The position numbers and the translations under genes were made by a program. Below are positions 41,970 to 52,169 of a stretch of DNA of 64,000 nt, in pieces; position 1 is the stretch's first letter, and every line of letters begins with the position of its first letter. The stretch is from Demequina gelatinilytica (GTDB lineage Bacteria > Actinomycetota > Actinomycetes > Actinomycetales > Demequinaceae). The stretch covers positions 41,375 to 105,374 of the forward strand of contig NZ_BBLV01000011.1 in assembly GCF_000971115.1 (NCBI RefSeq). Direction: 5' to 3'. The notes below the pieces were generated by a model that searched no databases, had not been told where the DNA came from, and saw only the letters and a list, made by a program, of their open reading frames with translations.

Positions 41970-42944
41970 TCAGGCCTTCGGATGCGCCGCCCAGGCGCTG
42001 TCGACCATCTCCTGCACCGTGTGGCGCATGCCCCAGCCGAGGTCGCGCGTCGCGAGCGTGCCGTCGGCGACGATGAGGTCGGGGTCGCCCGGGCGGCGGG
42101 GGCCCTCGACGGGGGTCTTGTCGGTGCCGGTGGCGGCGACCATCGCGTCGACGATCTGCCGCACGGAGGTGCCCGAGCCCGATCCCAGGTTGTAGATCGG
42201 CTCGAGGGTGTCCCCGGCGTCGAGGCGCTGGGCCGCGACCACGTGTGCGGCCGCGAGATCGCTCACGTGCACGTAGTCGCGCACGCACGTGCCGTCCGGC
42301 GTCGAGTAGTCGGTGCCGTTGATCTGCGGGGCCTTGCCGCTCTCGATGGCGAAGAAGACCTTGGGGAACAGGTTGTGAGGCGACGCGTCGTAGATGTCCG
42401 GGTAGCCGGAGCCGACCACGTTGAAGTAGCGCAGGCTCGTGGCCGCGAGCGGGTCGCCGGCCATCGAGGTCGCGGTCACCTGATCCGCGATCAGCCATTC
42501 GCCGATGAGCTTGGAGCGCCCGTACGGCGACTCGGGCACGGTCGGGGTGGTCTCGGTCACCACCGCGACGCCGGAGTTGCCGTAGACGCCTGCCGAGGAG
42601 GAGAACACCAGGCGCCGCACGCCCGCGTTCTCCATCGCCTCGAGCAGCGAGCGCGTGCCGTCGACGTTCGCCTTGTAGTTGACCAGCGGGAACTTCACGG
42701 ACTCGCCCGCGTACTTGTAGCCCGCGCAGTGGATCACGCCCACCACGCCGTGCTCGGCCATGAAGCGCTCGAGCGCCTCGGTCTCGAGGATCGATGCGTG
42801 CAGGAAGGGGACGTCGGCGGGCACGAAGGCCTCGACACCGCTCGAGAGGTCGTCGACCACCACGGGTGCGATGCCTGCCTCGGAGAGGGAGCGGACGACG
42901 TGCGAGCCGATGTAGCCGGCGCCGCCGGTGACAAGCCAGGACAT
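41970..42944 (-). CDS. galE: UDP-glucose 4-epimerase
   Basis: 324 aa. NAD motif TGGAGYIG (6-13) and catalytic YGRSK (Tyr141, Lys145), plus SLRYFNVVGS and GTCVRDYVHVSDLA typical for GalE. Last gene of galT-galK-galE; start follows AAGGAG, 10 nt after galK. Completes the Leloir pathway (no galM here). Confidence 0.95.
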   Translation of the reverse strand: MSWLVTGGAGYIGSHVVRSLSEAGIAPVVVDDLSSGVEAFVPADVPFLHASILETEALERFMAEHGVVGVIHCAGYKYAGESVKFPLVNYKANVDGTRSLLEAMENAGVRRLVFSSSAGVYGNSGVAVVTETTPTVPESPYGRSKLIGEWLIADQVTATSMAGDPLAATSLRYFNVVGSGYPDIYDASPHNLFPKVFFAIESGKAPQINGTDYSTPDGTCVRDYVHVSDLAAAHVVAAQRLDAGDTLEPIYNLGSGSGTSVRQIVDAMVAATGTDKTPVEGPRRPGDPDLIVADGTLATRDLGWGMRHTVQEMVDSAWAAHPKA

Positions 42945-42954
42945 AGGACTCCTT

Positions 42955-44121
42955 CTAGAGGTCGCGGTGCGCGCCCGCGGCGGGGTTGACGACGAAGACG
43001 ATGGGGGCGGTGAAGCCGGCCTCGGCGAACGCGGCCTCGACGGCCTCGCCCACCTCCTCGGCGCGGCCCGCGTCCACGAGCGCGATCGCGGCGCCGCCGA
43101 AGCCGCCGCCGGTCATGCGCGCGCCGACGGCGCCGTTCGCGAGCGCGGTCTCGACCGCGAGGTCGAGCTCGGCGCACGAGATCTCGAAGTCGTCGCGCAT
43201 CGAGGCGTGGGACTGCACCAGCAGGTCGCCGATGGCGCGCGGGCCGTCGGCCTGCACCACGTCGGCGGTGCGGGCGACGCGCGCGTTCTCGGTGACCACG
43301 TGCTTGACGCGGCGGAACGTGACGTCGTCGAGCAGCTCGGCCGCACGCGCGAGGTCCGCCTCGGCGAGGTCGCGCAGGGACGGCACGCCCATCGCGGCGG
43401 CGCCCTCCTCGCACGAGCGGCGGCGCTCCCCGTACCCGCCCGTCGCGTGCTCATGGTGGACGCGCGTGTCGATCACCAGCAGCTCGAGGTCCTCGTCCGC
43501 GAAGTGCAGCGCGACGGGGTCGGCGGTCTCCGCGCGGACGTCGATGAGGACGCCATGGCCCGGCTCGCCCATGAGCGAGGCGGTCTGGTCCATGTTGCCG
43601 GTCGGGGCGCCCACGGCGCCGTTCTCCGCGAGCTGGCAGATGTAGATGAGCTCGCGACGGGTCAGGCCCAGGTCCCATTCGTCGTTGAGCGCGATGGCGA
43701 CCGCGCACTCGATGGCGGCGGAGGAGGACAGCCCCGCGCCCAGGGGGACGTCCGAGGCGAGCATGATGTCGAAGCCGGTACGGCCCTCGAGGGGCACCCC
43801 GCGCTCGCGCATCGCCCACACGACGCCGAACACGTAGGCGCTCCAGCCGTCGAAGTCGTCGGGGGAGAGGGCGTCGAGCGAGGCCTGTGCGGGCTCCGGC
43901 ATGGCGCCCGAGTGCACCGTCAGCAGGCGGTCGTCGCGTCGGCCGACGGCGGCCCACGTGCGACGCTCGATCGCGAACGGGAACACCAGGCCGTCGTTGT
44001 AGTCCGTGTGCTCGCCGATCAGGTTGACGCGGCCCGGGGCGGACCACACGCCGTCGGGTCGGCGCCCGTAGCGGTCCTCGAAGGCCTGGGCGGTGGACTC
44101 GGGCGAGGGGATGTCGATCAC
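42955..44121 (-). CDS. galK: Galactokinase
   Basis: 388 aa GHMP kinase. The galactokinase signature GRVNLIGEHTDYNDG (about 29-43), the ATP loop PLGAGLSSSAA (about 125-135) and MTGGGFGG near the C-terminus are intact. GTG start overlaps the galT stop (GTGA). Confidence 0.96.
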   Translation of the reverse strand: MIDIPSPESTAQAFEDRYGRRPDGVWSAPGRVNLIGEHTDYNDGLVFPFAIERRTWAAVGRRDDRLLTVHSGAMPEPAQASLDALSPDDFDGWSAYVFGVVWAMRERGVPLEGRTGFDIMLASDVPLGAGLSSSAAIECAVAIALNDEWDLGLTRRELIYICQLAENGAVGAPTGNMDQTASLMGEPGHGVLIDVRAETADPVALHFADEDLELLVIDTRVHHEHATGGYGERRRSCEEGAAAMGVPSLRDLAEADLARAAELLDDVTFRRVKHVVTENARVARTADVVQADGPRAIGDLLVQSHASMRDDFEISCAELDLAVETALANGAVGARMTGGGFGGAAIALVDAGRAEEVGEAVEAAFAEAGFTAPIVFVVNPAAGAHRDL

Positions 44122-45281
44122 AGTTCCTCCACGGGGTTGTCGTCGTCGGCACGGGCGATCGCGTCGCGCAGGGCGCGGGCGTGCTCCTCCTGAGGGATGT
44201 CCGCCACCCATGCTCCCATGGCGGCCTCGGAGCCTGCGAGGAACTTCATCTTGTCCTCGGCGCGGCGGGGGCTCGTTATCTGCAGCATGAGCCGCACGCC
44301 GTCGGGGCGCTCCACGGGCGCCTGATGCCACGCCGCGATGTACGGCGTCGGCGTGCTGTAGCGCGCGTCGATGCCGCGCAGCAGGCGCAGGTACAGGCCC
44401 GACAGCTCGGCGCGCTCGGCCAGCGAGGTCTCGGCCAGGTTCGCGACCGGACGATGCGGCATCACCTGGATCTCGAGCGGCCAGCGGGCGGCGAAGGGCA
44501 CGTAGGCGCTCCAGTGCTCGCCGGCGACGAGGAGGCGCGGGCCGCTGCGCTCGCGGTCGAGGACGTCCTCCATGAGCGTGGGGCCGTAGGCCTCGATGGA
44601 GGCGAGCAGGCGCTGCGTGCGCGGCGTCACGTACGGGTACGCGTAGATCTGGCCGTGCGGGTGATGGAGCGTGACGCCGATCGCCTCGCCCCGGTTCTCG
44701 AACGGGAACACCTGGGCGACCGCGGGCACGCGCGACAGCTCCGCGGTGCGGTGGGCCCATGCCTCGATGACGGTGCGCATGCGCGAGCGCGTCTGCGTGG
44801 CGAGCGAGCCGTCGTGCTCGGGGCTGAAGCACACCACCTCGCAGCGGCCCGCGGAGCTCCCGATCCGCTCGAGGCCCACGCCGTCGAGGGTGCCGTCGAG
44901 GTCCATGGCGGGCCCGAAGGAGGGCGACTTGTTCTCGAAGACCGCGACGTCGTAGCGGTCGGGGATCTCGGAGGGGTTGCCCGGGGACTGCGGGGCCAGG
45001 GGATCGAGGTGGGCGGGCGGCAGCATGACGCGGCCCTGGCGCGCGGCCGCGACGGTGATCCACTCGCCGGTGAGCGGGTCCTGGCGCAGCTCCGCGGTCG
45101 CGGGACGCGGCGCGAGCTCGCGCGCATCGCGCCTGCGCTCGGGGGCGAGGGTCGTGTCGGCGTCGTCGAAGTACAGCAGCTCGCGACCATCCGCGAGGCG
45201 GTCGCGCAGGACGCGCACCGCGTCGTCGCGGACGTGGGTGGGGTGGTCGCCTACCTGGGCAGCGGTGGCGCTGAGGCTCAC
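44118..45281 (-). CDS. galT: Galactose-1-phosphate uridylyltransferase
   Basis: 387 aa. Active site HPHGQ at 207-211 (His209 carries UMP) and the metal region near HHP; FENKSPSFGP (115-124) is family-typical. GTG start at 45279-45281 follows GGAG. Two LacI-type operators lie 32-61 nt upstream. Confidence 0.95.
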   Translation of the reverse strand: MSLSATAAQVGDHPTHVRDDAVRVLRDRLADGRELLYFDDADTTLAPERRRDARELAPRPATAELRQDPLTGEWITVAAARQGRVMLPPAHLDPLAPQSPGNPSEIPDRYDVAVFENKSPSFGPAMDLDGTLDGVGLERIGSSAGRCEVVCFSPEHDGSLATQTRSRMRTVIEAWAHRTAELSRVPAVAQVFPFENRGEAIGVTLHHPHGQIYAYPYVTPRTQRLLASIEAYGPTLMEDVLDRERSGPRLLVAGEHWSAYVPFAARWPLEIQVMPHRPVANLAETSLAERAELSGLYLRLLRGIDARYSTPTPYIAAWHQAPVERPDGVRLMLQITSPRRAEDKMKFLAGSEAAMGAWVADIPQEEHARALRDAIARADDDNPVEEL

Positions 45282-45312
45282 GGAGGCTCCGTTCGTGGGG
45301 ATGTCCGGGTGA

Positions 45313-45342
45313 ATGTTACCGTCAACATGTTATCGTCAACAT
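45313..45342 (-). promoter_or_regulatory. Tandem LacI-type operators of the gal operon
   Basis: ATGTTACCGTCAACAT (45313-45328) and ATGTTATCGTCAACAT (45327-45342) abut, sharing AT. Both fit TGTTANCGTNAACA, a palindrome with central CG. The divergent LacI gene begins 134 nt away. A third, one-mismatch copy lies before araD at 46631-46644. Confidence 0.7.
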
Positions 45343-45475
45343 CGACCGGTGCGCGACGGGACCTGCGTCCCGCATGCTCGCCGCGGGCGGGCGCGCGGCA
45401 TCCGGCGGCGGGCCCGGACCGCTCCCGGGACCTCGCTCCCGGGCCGGTCCTGCGCGGTCGGATACCCTGGCGCCC

Positions 45476-46498
45476 ATGAGACCCGAGCGCCCCGCGCCGC
45501 TGGCCAAGCAGGGCCGCGGGCCGAGCATGCACGATGTCGCCGCGCGGGCCGGCGTCTCGCATCAGACGGTCTCGCGTGTGCTCAACGACTTCCCAGGCAT
45601 CCGGCCCGAGACCCGGGAGCGCGTCCAGGCGGCGATCCGGGAGCTCGGATACCGCCGCAACATGGCGGCTCGCGCGCTCGCGACCGGCCGGTCCGAGGTG
45701 ATCGGCGTGATCATGCCCGAGGTCCCGCACTTCGGGCCCACGAGCACGCTCTACGCGATCGAGCACGCCGCCAAGCAGGTGGGCTTCAAGCCGCTCATCA
45801 CCACCGCGTCCTGGGACTCCGAGTCGATGGGGGAGGCGCTGGACTTCCTGCTGGGGCGCGCCGTCGATGCGCTCGTGGTCATGGCGCAGCACCCGGACGT
45901 GCTCGCGGCCGTCGACGCCATCACGGATGTCCCGGTGCTGTTCGTGCTCACCGGCAACTCGCATGCCGAGCGTTCCGTCGCGGTCGACCAGGTCGCCGGC
46001 ACGCGTCTCGCGCTCGACCACCTGTACTCGTTGGGCCACCGGCGGTTCCAGCACATCACGGGGATCGCGGGCCTCACCGAGGCCCAGCTGCGCCGGGACA
46101 CGTTCCTCGAGTTCCTCGACGAGCACGGCCTCGAGCGCCTTCCCGTCCTCGAGGGCGACTGGAGCGCCGATGCGGGCTACCGCGCGGGGCTCGAGGTCGA
46201 GGAGGGCGTCACGGCGCTGTTCGTCGCCAACGACCCCATGGCGATCGGAGCGATCCATGCGCTCGAGGAGCGCGGCCTGAGCGTGCCGCGCGACATCTCG
46301 GTGGTGGGCTTCGACGACGTCCCCGAGTCCGCGTACGCCCATCCGGGCCTCACCACGGTGCACCAGGACTTCGCCGCGGTCGGGCTGCGAGCGGTGTCGC
46401 TGGTGTTCGCGGCGATCAACGGCAAGGAGCCCGGTCCGGTCGAGCCGATCGAGCCCTGGCTGGTGGTGCGGGACTCGACCGCCCCCGTCCGCGCCTGA
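45476..46498 (+). CDS. LacI-family regulator between gal and ara operons
   Basis: 340 aa. Helix-turn-helix SMHDVAARAGVSHQTVSRVLND (about 16-38) and full sugar-binding domain ending in PEPIEPWLVVRDS-like strands. Divergent from galTKE and followed by araD-araA; matching operators precede both, so it is likely the regulator of galactose and arabinose use. Start ATG at 45476 lies 7 nt after TACCCT; the frame extends 34 codons further but without support. Confidence 0.9.
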   Translation: MRPERPAPLAKQGRGPSMHDVAARAGVSHQTVSRVLNDFPGIRPETRERVQAAIRELGYRRNMAARALATGRSEVIGVIMPEVPHFGPTSTLYAIEHAAKQVGFKPLITTASWDSESMGEALDFLLGRAVDALVVMAQHPDVLAAVDAITDVPVLFVLTGNSHAERSVAVDQVAGTRLALDHLYSLGHRRFQHITGIAGLTEAQLRRDTFLEFLDEHGLERLPVLEGDWSADAGYRAGLEVEEGVTALFVANDPMAIGAIHALEERGLSVPRDISVVGFDDVPESAYAHPGLTTVHQDFAAVGLRAVSLVFAAINGKEPGPVEPIEPWLVVRDSTAPVRA

Positions 46499-46630
46499 CG
46501 TCCTGCATCGCCGGCGCGATGCATCGTTCGGGGTGAGGCCGAGCGGCGCCTCGGCTAGCGTGGACGATGACCGCGCGACACGCGGTCGCGACGGGACCTA
46601 CGACCCCTGCACGGGCCGTGGGGGCCTGTA

Positions 46631-46644
46631 TGTTAACGTTAAAA
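46631..46644 (+). promoter_or_regulatory. LacI-type operator before araD
   Basis: TGTTAACGTTAAAA contains TTAACGTTAA and fits TGTTANCGTNAACA with one mismatch. It overlaps a possible -10, TATGTT (46629-46634), so bound repressor would block it. The rest of 46499-46770 shows no gene. Confidence 0.6.
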
Positions 46645-46770
46645 CCAGCGATGCTCTCCACCAGGCAAAGGGGCCCCATGCTCGACCTCCGGTCGACCGC
46701 GGATGCCGGCTCCCGCGCTGTCGCGAGAGCTCGACCCATCCAGGCGGCACCGAGGCAAGGAGACTTCCGC

Positions 46771-47481
46771 ATGACCACGTTCACCCCCGAGCAGGAGGAG
46801 TCGATCCTCCGGAGCCGCGAGAAGGTGGCCAAGCTCCACGGCGAGCTCACCCGCTACAACCTGGTGGTCTGGACCGGCGGCAACGTGTCGGAGCGCGTGC
46901 CCGGCACGCAGCACTTCGTGATCAAGCCCTCCGGCGTCGACTATGACGACCTGGCGCCCGAGAACATGATCCTGTGCGACCTCGACGGCAACGTGGTGCC
47001 GGGCTCGCTCGGCTCGGACCGCAGCCCCTCGTCGGACACCGCTGCGCACGCCTACGTGTACCGCGCGATGCCGAGCGTCGGCGGCGTGGTCCACACCCAC
47101 TCGACCTACGCGACCGCGTGGGCGGCCCGCAACGAGCCCATCCCGTGCCACATCACCGGCATGGCCGACGAGTTCGGCGGCGAGATCCCGGTCGGCCCGT
47201 TCGCGATCATCGGCGACGACTCGATCGGCCGCGGCATCGTCGCGACCCTCGAGGGCCACCGTTCGCGCGCCGTCCTCATGGCGAACCACGGCGTCTTCAC
47301 CATCGGCAAGGACGCGCGCGACGCCGTCAAGGCCGCCGTCATGTGCGAGGACGTCGCCAAGACCACCCACATCGCCCGCCAGGGCGGTGCGCTCGTCGAC
47401 ATCCCCGAGGGGAAGATCGACGCGCTCTTCGACCGCTACCAGAACGTCTACGGACAGAAGCCGCAGGGAGGCATGCAGTGA
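46771..47481 (+). CDS. araD: L-ribulose-5-phosphate 4-epimerase
   Basis: 236 aa class II aldolase-type enzyme. WTGGNVSER (about 32-40), [10 protein letters not shown] (51-60), zinc ligands HTHSTYA (about 109-115), and [11 protein letters not shown] (about 171-181). Converts L-ribulose-5-P to D-xylulose-5-P. ATG at 46771 follows AAGGAG. Overlaps araA by 4 nt; araB is not in this window. Confidence 0.94.
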   Translation: MTTFTPEQEESILRSREKVAKLHGELTRYNLVVWTGGNVSERVPGTQHFVIKPSGVDYDDLAPENMILCDLDGNVVPGSLGSDRSPSSDTAAHAYVYRAMPSVGGVVHTHSTYATAWAARNEPIPCHITGMADEFGGEIPVGPFAIIGDDSIGRGIVATLEGHRSRAVLMANHGVFTIGKDARDAVKAAVMCEDVAKTTHIARQGGALVDIPEGKIDALFDRYQNVYGQKPQGGMQ

Positions 47482-48992
47482 GCAGCATCGTTCCGAACCT
47501 CGCCGACTACGAGGTCTGGTTCCTCACCGGATCCCAGACCCTCTACGGCGACGAGGTCCTCAAGCAGGTCGCCGACCAGTCCACCGAGGTCGTCGAGACC
47601 CTGAAGGCCTCCGGGAACATCCCTGCGACGGTCGTGTGGAAGCCCGTGGTGAAGAACCGCGACGAGATCCTCGAGACCATCATGGCCGCGAACGCGGACC
47701 CGAAGGTCATCGGCGTCATCACGTGGATGCACACGTTCTCGCCGGCGAAGATGTGGATCGCGGGCCTCAACGCGCTCCAGAAGCCGCTGCTCCACCTCGC
47801 CACCCAGGCGAACCTCGAGCTGCCGTGGTCCACCATCGACATGGACTTCATGAACCTCAACCAGGCCGCGCACGGCGACCGCGAGTACGCGTACATCGAG
47901 TCGCGCATGAACGTCGCCCGCACCACCGTGGTCGGCCACCCGTCGACCCCGGCCGTCTCCGAGCGCATCGGCGTCTGGTCGCGTGCCGCGGCCGGCGCCC
48001 TCGCCGCGAAGAACCTCAAGGTCGCGCGCTTCGGTGACAACATGCGCTTCGTCGCGGTCACCGAGGGCGACAAGACCGAGGCCGAGATCAAGCTCGGCGC
48101 CCAGATCAACACGTGGGGCGTCAACGAGCTCGCCGAGCGCGTGGCCGCCGTCACCGACGCCGAGGTCGACGCGATGGTCGACACCTACCTCGCCGAGTAC
48201 GACGTGGTCCCCGAGCTGCTCAAGGGCGGCGAGCGTCACGAGTCGCTGCGCGAGGGTGCGGCGATCGAGGTCGCGCTGCGCGCGTTCCTGGTCGAGGGCG
48301 GCTTCGGCGCGTTCACCGACACGTTCGAGGACCTGGGCGAGCTCAAGCAGCTGCCCGGCCTCGCGGTCCAGCGCCTCATGGCCGACGGCTACGGCTTCGG
48401 TGCCGAGGGCGACTGGAAGACCGCCATCCTGGTCCACCTGTGCGCCGTCATGGGTGCGGGCCTGCCCGGCGGCTCCTCGCTCATGGAGGACTACACCTAC
48501 CACCTGGTGCCCGGCGAGGAGCTCTCGCTCGGTGCGCACATGCTCGAGGTGAACCCGGCGCTGTCGTCGAAGAAGGCGCGCCTCGAGATCCACCCGCTCG
48601 GCATCGGCGGCAAGGAGGACCCGGTCCGCCTGGTCTTCACCGCGGACGCCGGCGAGGCGGTCGTGGTGGCCCTGTCCGACATGCGCGACCGCTTCCGCCT
48701 GGTGGCGAACGTGGTCGACAACGTCGACCTCCCCGAGCCCATGCCGAAGCTCCCTGTGGGCCACGCGGTGTGGAAGCCCCGTCCGGACTTCACCACGGCG
48801 GTCGCGTCGTGGCTGCAGACCGGTGGCGCGCACCACACGGCCATGTCGAACCAGATCGGCATCGACGTCATCAAGGACTTCGCGAAGATGGTGGGCATCG
48901 AGCTCCTGGTCATCGACGAGGACACCACCTACGAAGGCTTCGAGCAGCAGATCCGCTGGAACAACGCGTACTACGCGATGGGCGGCCGCTGA
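47478..48992 (+). CDS. araA: L-arabinose isomerase
   Basis: 504 aa, the usual length (about 500). [22 protein letters not shown] at the N-terminus, [31 protein letters not shown] region and [23 protein letters not shown] are characteristic. GTG start overlaps the araD stop. Followed by two hairpins. Confidence 0.97.
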   Translation: MSSIVPNLADYEVWFLTGSQTLYGDEVLKQVADQSTEVVETLKASGNIPATVVWKPVVKNRDEILETIMAANADPKVIGVITWMHTFSPAKMWIAGLNALQKPLLHLATQANLELPWSTIDMDFMNLNQAAHGDREYAYIESRMNVARTTVVGHPSTPAVSERIGVWSRAAAGALAAKNLKVARFGDNMRFVAVTEGDKTEAEIKLGAQINTWGVNELAERVAAVTDAEVDAMVDTYLAEYDVVPELLKGGERHESLREGAAIEVALRAFLVEGGFGAFTDTFEDLGELKQLPGLAVQRLMADGYGFGAEGDWKTAILVHLCAVMGAGLPGGSSLMEDYTYHLVPGEELSLGAHMLEVNPALSSKKARLEIHPLGIGGKEDPVRLVFTADAGEAVVVALSDMRDRFRLVANVVDNVDLPEPMPKLPVGHAVWKPRPDFTTAVASWLQTGGAHHTAMSNQIGIDVIKDFAKMVGIELLVIDEDTTYEGFEQQIRWNNAYYAMGGR

Positions 48993-49000
48993 CGGTCCGA

Positions 49001-49054
49001 GGCGGCGCGTAGCGCCGCCGCGAGGAGGCCCCGACCGGGACGCGGTCGGGGCCT
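49001..49054 (+). terminator. Double-hairpin terminator after araA
   Basis: First hairpin GGCGGCGC/GCGCCGCC (49001-49019) with GTA loop; second AGGCCCCGACC/GGTCGGGGCCT (49026-49054), 11-bp stem, followed by TCCTCATG. Confidence 0.75.
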
Positions 49055-49197
49055 TCCTCATGCCCGCGCTCGTGCCTTCCCGGAGGTCTTCGCGACGTTC
49101 CGGGGACGATGCGCGGCGGCCCTCGCGCGCCGCTTCCGTGTCCGATTCGTCCTCGCGGGGAGAGGTGCCGGAGCATCCCGATGGTGTCAAGGAATTC

Positions 49198-49211
49198 TGG
49201 GAGCGCTCCCA
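49198..49211 (+). promoter_or_regulatory. CelR/CebR-type operator before the sugar importer
   Basis: TGGGAGCGCTCCCA, a perfect 14-bp palindrome identical to the known CelR/CebR box of Thermobifida and Streptomyces. It overlaps a possible -10, CATACT (49210-49215). A 12-of-14 copy lies before the LacI gene at 53492. The region 49055-49368 holds no gene; further A+T-rich promoter-like parts are TTGAGC (49217-49222) with TTTAAT (49242-49247) and TTGACG (49291-49296). Confidence 0.7.
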
Positions 49212-49368
49212 TACTTTGAGCATCGTGCCTGGTAAAGCATTTTAATTCACGCTGTTGGTGCTCCGTGATCGCATTGTGACGCAAGTCGTTTGACGTTTGT
49301 TGTGAACGCAAACACACTTGGTCTCGCACGGCCAGCGACGACGCAGGCCGGTATCTCGAGGAGGAGAT

Positions 49369-50544
49369 ATGAAGTTCAGGAAGATCCTGGCAGCGGGCGC
49401 CGGTGCGGCTCTCGCGTTCACCCTGGCGGCCTGCTCCGGCGGCGGCGCGGGCTCGACCGACGACAGCACGGCGGGTGCGACCGGCGGCACCGACGGCGGC
49501 ACCGCGACCGAGGGCGGCACCATCGGTGTGGCGATGCCCACGCAGACCTCGGAGCGCTGGATCGCCGACGGCGACGCGGTGAAGGCGGGCCTCGAGGCCG
49601 CCGGCTACTCCGTCGACCTGCAGTTCGGCAACGACGACATCCCGACCCAGTCGCAGCAGATCGACTCGATGATCACCTCGGGCGTCGACGCCCTCATCAT
49701 CGCGGCGATCGACGGCACCGCCCTCAAGGCGCAGCTCGACCAGGCGCACGACGCGGGCATCCCCGTCATCTCCTACGACCGCCTCATCCGCGACTCGGAG
49801 TACGTCGACTTCTACGTCACCTTCGACAACTACAAGGTCGGCGTTCAGCAGGCGACCTCGCTGCTCGTGGGTCTCGGCGTCCTCGACGAGAGCGGCGCGG
49901 AGACCGGCGAGGCCGGCCCGTTCAACGTCGAGCTCTTCGCGGGTTCGCTGGACGACAACAACGCGCACTTCTTCTGGAGCGGCGCGATGGACACCCTGCA
50001 GCCGTACATCGACAACGGCACGCTCGTGGTCCCGTCGGGTGAGATGGACATCAACGTCACCAACACGCAGCAGTGGAAGCAGGAGACCGCGCAGACGCGC
50101 ATGGACACGCTGCTCACCACCTACTACGTGGGCACCGACCTCAAGGTCGACGGCGTGCTGTCGCCCTACGACGGCATCTCGCGCGGCATCATCACCGCTC
50201 TCCAGAACCAGGGCTACTCCGGTACGGTCGCCGACGGCTTCCCGGTCGTGACCGGTCAGGACGCGGAGATCGCCTCCGTCAAGCTGATCGCGGACGACGT
50301 CCAGTTCGCGACCATCTTCAAGGACACCCGCAAGCTCGCCGACCAGGCGGTCACCGCGACCCTCGCGTACCTCGAGGGCGGCGAGCCCGAGGCGAACGAC
50401 ACCACCACCTACGACAACGGTGTGAAGGTCGTCCCCTCGTACCTGCTCGAGTCGGACATCGTCTACGCCGACAACATCCAGTCGCTGCTGGTCGACAGCG
50501 GCTACTGGACCGCTGAGGAGGTCGAGGCCGGTCAGGCCTCGTGA
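49369..50544 (+). CDS. Sugar-binding lipoprotein, ChvE-like
   Basis: 391 aa. Lipobox LAAC (Cys21), Gly/Thr linker, then a type I periplasmic binding fold with VAMPTQTSERWIADGDAVK, MITSGVDALIIAAIDGTALK and ISYDRLIRDSEYVDFYVTFDN, typical of ChvE, which binds L-arabinose, D-galactose, D-xylose and D-glucose. Fits araDA upstream. Start ATG follows GGAGGAG. A hairpin follows the stop. Confidence 0.9.
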   Translation: MKFRKILAAGAGAALAFTLAACSGGGAGSTDDSTAGATGGTDGGTATEGGTIGVAMPTQTSERWIADGDAVKAGLEAAGYSVDLQFGNDDIPTQSQQIDSMITSGVDALIIAAIDGTALKAQLDQAHDAGIPVISYDRLIRDSEYVDFYVTFDNYKVGVQQATSLLVGLGVLDESGAETGEAGPFNVELFAGSLDDNNAHFFWSGAMDTLQPYIDNGTLVVPSGEMDINVTNTQQWKQETAQTRMDTLLTTYYVGTDLKVDGVLSPYDGISRGIITALQNQGYSGTVADGFPVVTGQDAEIASVKLIADDVQFATIFKDTRKLADQAVTATLAYLEGGEPEANDTTTYDNGVKVVPSYLLESDIVYADNIQSLLVDSGYWTAEEVEAGQAS

Positions 50545-50550
50545 TCTGAC

Positions 50551-50582
50551 GGCGGTGCCGGTCCCGCGGGGCCGGCACCGCC
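50551..50582 (+). terminator. Intra-operon hairpin after the binding-protein gene
   Basis: 11-bp stem GGCGGTGCCGG/CCGGCACCGCC with a 10-nt loop, no T-run. Same position as the hairpin at 30250-30284 in the other importer operon; likely sets binding protein above ATPase levels. Confidence 0.6.
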
Positions 50583-50627
50583 CCTTCCTCTTGCTCAACC
50601 CCTCTCTCCCACCCTTGGAGGTGAGAC

Positions 50628-52169
50628 ATGCCGAAGCACATCCTTGAGATGCAGAAGATCACCAAGGTCTTCCCTGGCGTCAAGGCGCTCTCGGACGTCG
50701 AGCTCAGCGTGATCGACGGCGAGATCCACGGCATCTGCGGCGAGAACGGCGCAGGAAAGTCGACGCTGATGAAGGTGCTGTCGGGTGTCTACCCCCACGG
50801 CACGTACGAGGGCGACATCGTCTACGACGGCGAGGTCCAGTCCTTCCACTCGATCCCCGATTCCGAGCACAAGGGAATCGTGATCATCCACCAGGAGCTC
50901 GCGCTCATCCCCTACCTCTCGGTCGCGGAGAACATCTTCCTCGGCAACGAGCGCCGCGGGAAGAACGGGCTCATCGACTGGAACCTCACCAACCACGAGG
51001 CGATGAAGCTCCTCGAGCAGGTGGGTCTCAACGAGAACCCGACCACGCCGGTCAACCAGCTGGGCGTGGGCAAGCAGCAGCTCATCGAGATCGCGAAGGC
51101 GCTGTCCAAGGACGTGCGGCTCCTCATCCTCGACGAGCCGACGGCTGCGCTGAACGACGACGACTCGGAGCACCTGCTCGGCCTGCTGCGCGCGCTCAAG
51201 GAGCGCGGCATCACGTCGATCATGATCTCCCACAAGCTCAACGAGATCGCCGAGATCTGCGACCGCGTCACCATCATCCGTGACGGTCACACGATCGAGA
51301 CGATCGACGTCGACGACGACGCAGGCATGCAGGACCGCATCATCCGCGGCATGGTCGGTCGCGACCTCACCAACCGCTACCCGTCGCGCAAGCACGTGGT
51401 CGGTGACGAGATCTTCCGCGTCGAGGACTGGACCGTCTACCACCCCACGCAGGATGGTCGCGTCGTCGTCGACAACGCCTCCTTCAACGTCCGCAAGGGC
51501 GAGGTCGTGGGCATCGCCGGCGTCATGGGCGCCGGTCGCACCGAGCTCGCGATGAGCCTCTTCGGCAAGGCGTACGGCCGTGACATCACGGGCCGCACCT
51601 ACCTCCACGGCGAGGAGGTGCAGATCAACAGCGTGTCCGAGGCGATCAAGCACGGCCTCGCGTACGCGACCGAGGACCGCAAGCGCTACGGGCTCAACCT
51701 CATCGAGGACGTGCGCCGCAACATCTCCGCCGCCGCCCTGTTCAAGCTCTCGAAGCGCGGCTGGGTCGACGGCAACAAGGAGATCAAGGTCGCGGAGGAG
51801 TACCGCGGCTCGATGAACATCAAGACGCCGTCGGTCATGCAGACCGTCGGCAACCTCTCGGGCGGCAACCAGCAGAAGGTGGTGCTGTCCAAGTGGATCT
51901 ACTCGGACGCCGAGGTGCTCATCCTCGACGAGCCGACGCGCGGCATCGACGTCGGCGCGAAGTACGAGATCTACACCATCATCAACAGGCTGGTGGCTGC
52001 CGGCAAGGCCGTCATCGTCATCTCGTCCGAGCTCCCGGAGCTGCTCGGTACGTGCGACCGCATCTACACCCTCGCCTTCGGCGTCGTCACCGGTGAGGTG
52101 CCGGTCGCCGAGGCGACCCAGGAGAAGCTCATGGCTCTCATGACCCAGGAGAAGGAGGTCCGGGCATGA
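50628..52169 (+). CDS. Sugar ABC ATPase with two nucleotide-binding domains (GguA/MmsA-like)
   Basis: 513 aa. First domain: Walker [10 protein letters not shown] (about 38-46), signature-like [15 protein letters not shown], Walker [12 protein letters not shown]. Second domain: degenerate Walker [10 protein letters not shown], signature LSGGNQQKV and Walker [15 protein letters not shown]. Such degeneration of the second loop is normal in this family. Start ATG after GGAGGTGAGAC. Confidence 0.95.
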   Translation: MPKHILEMQKITKVFPGVKALSDVELSVIDGEIHGICGENGAGKSTLMKVLSGVYPHGTYEGDIVYDGEVQSFHSIPDSEHKGIVIIHQELALIPYLSVAENIFLGNERRGKNGLIDWNLTNHEAMKLLEQVGLNENPTTPVNQLGVGKQQLIEIAKALSKDVRLLILDEPTAALNDDDSEHLLGLLRALKERGITSIMISHKLNEIAEICDRVTIIRDGHTIETIDVDDDAGMQDRIIRGMVGRDLTNRYPSRKHVVGDEIFRVEDWTVYHPTQDGRVVVDNASFNVRKGEVVGIAGVMGAGRTELAMSLFGKAYGRDITGRTYLHGEEVQINSVSEAIKHGLAYATEDRKRYGLNLIEDVRRNISAAALFKLSKRGWVDGNKEIKVAEEYRGSMNIKTPSVMQTVGNLSGGNQQKVVLSKWIYSDAEVLILDEPTRGIDVGAKYEIYTIINRLVAAGKAVIVISSELPELLGTCDRIYTLAFGVVTGEVPVAEATQEKLMALMTQEKEVRA

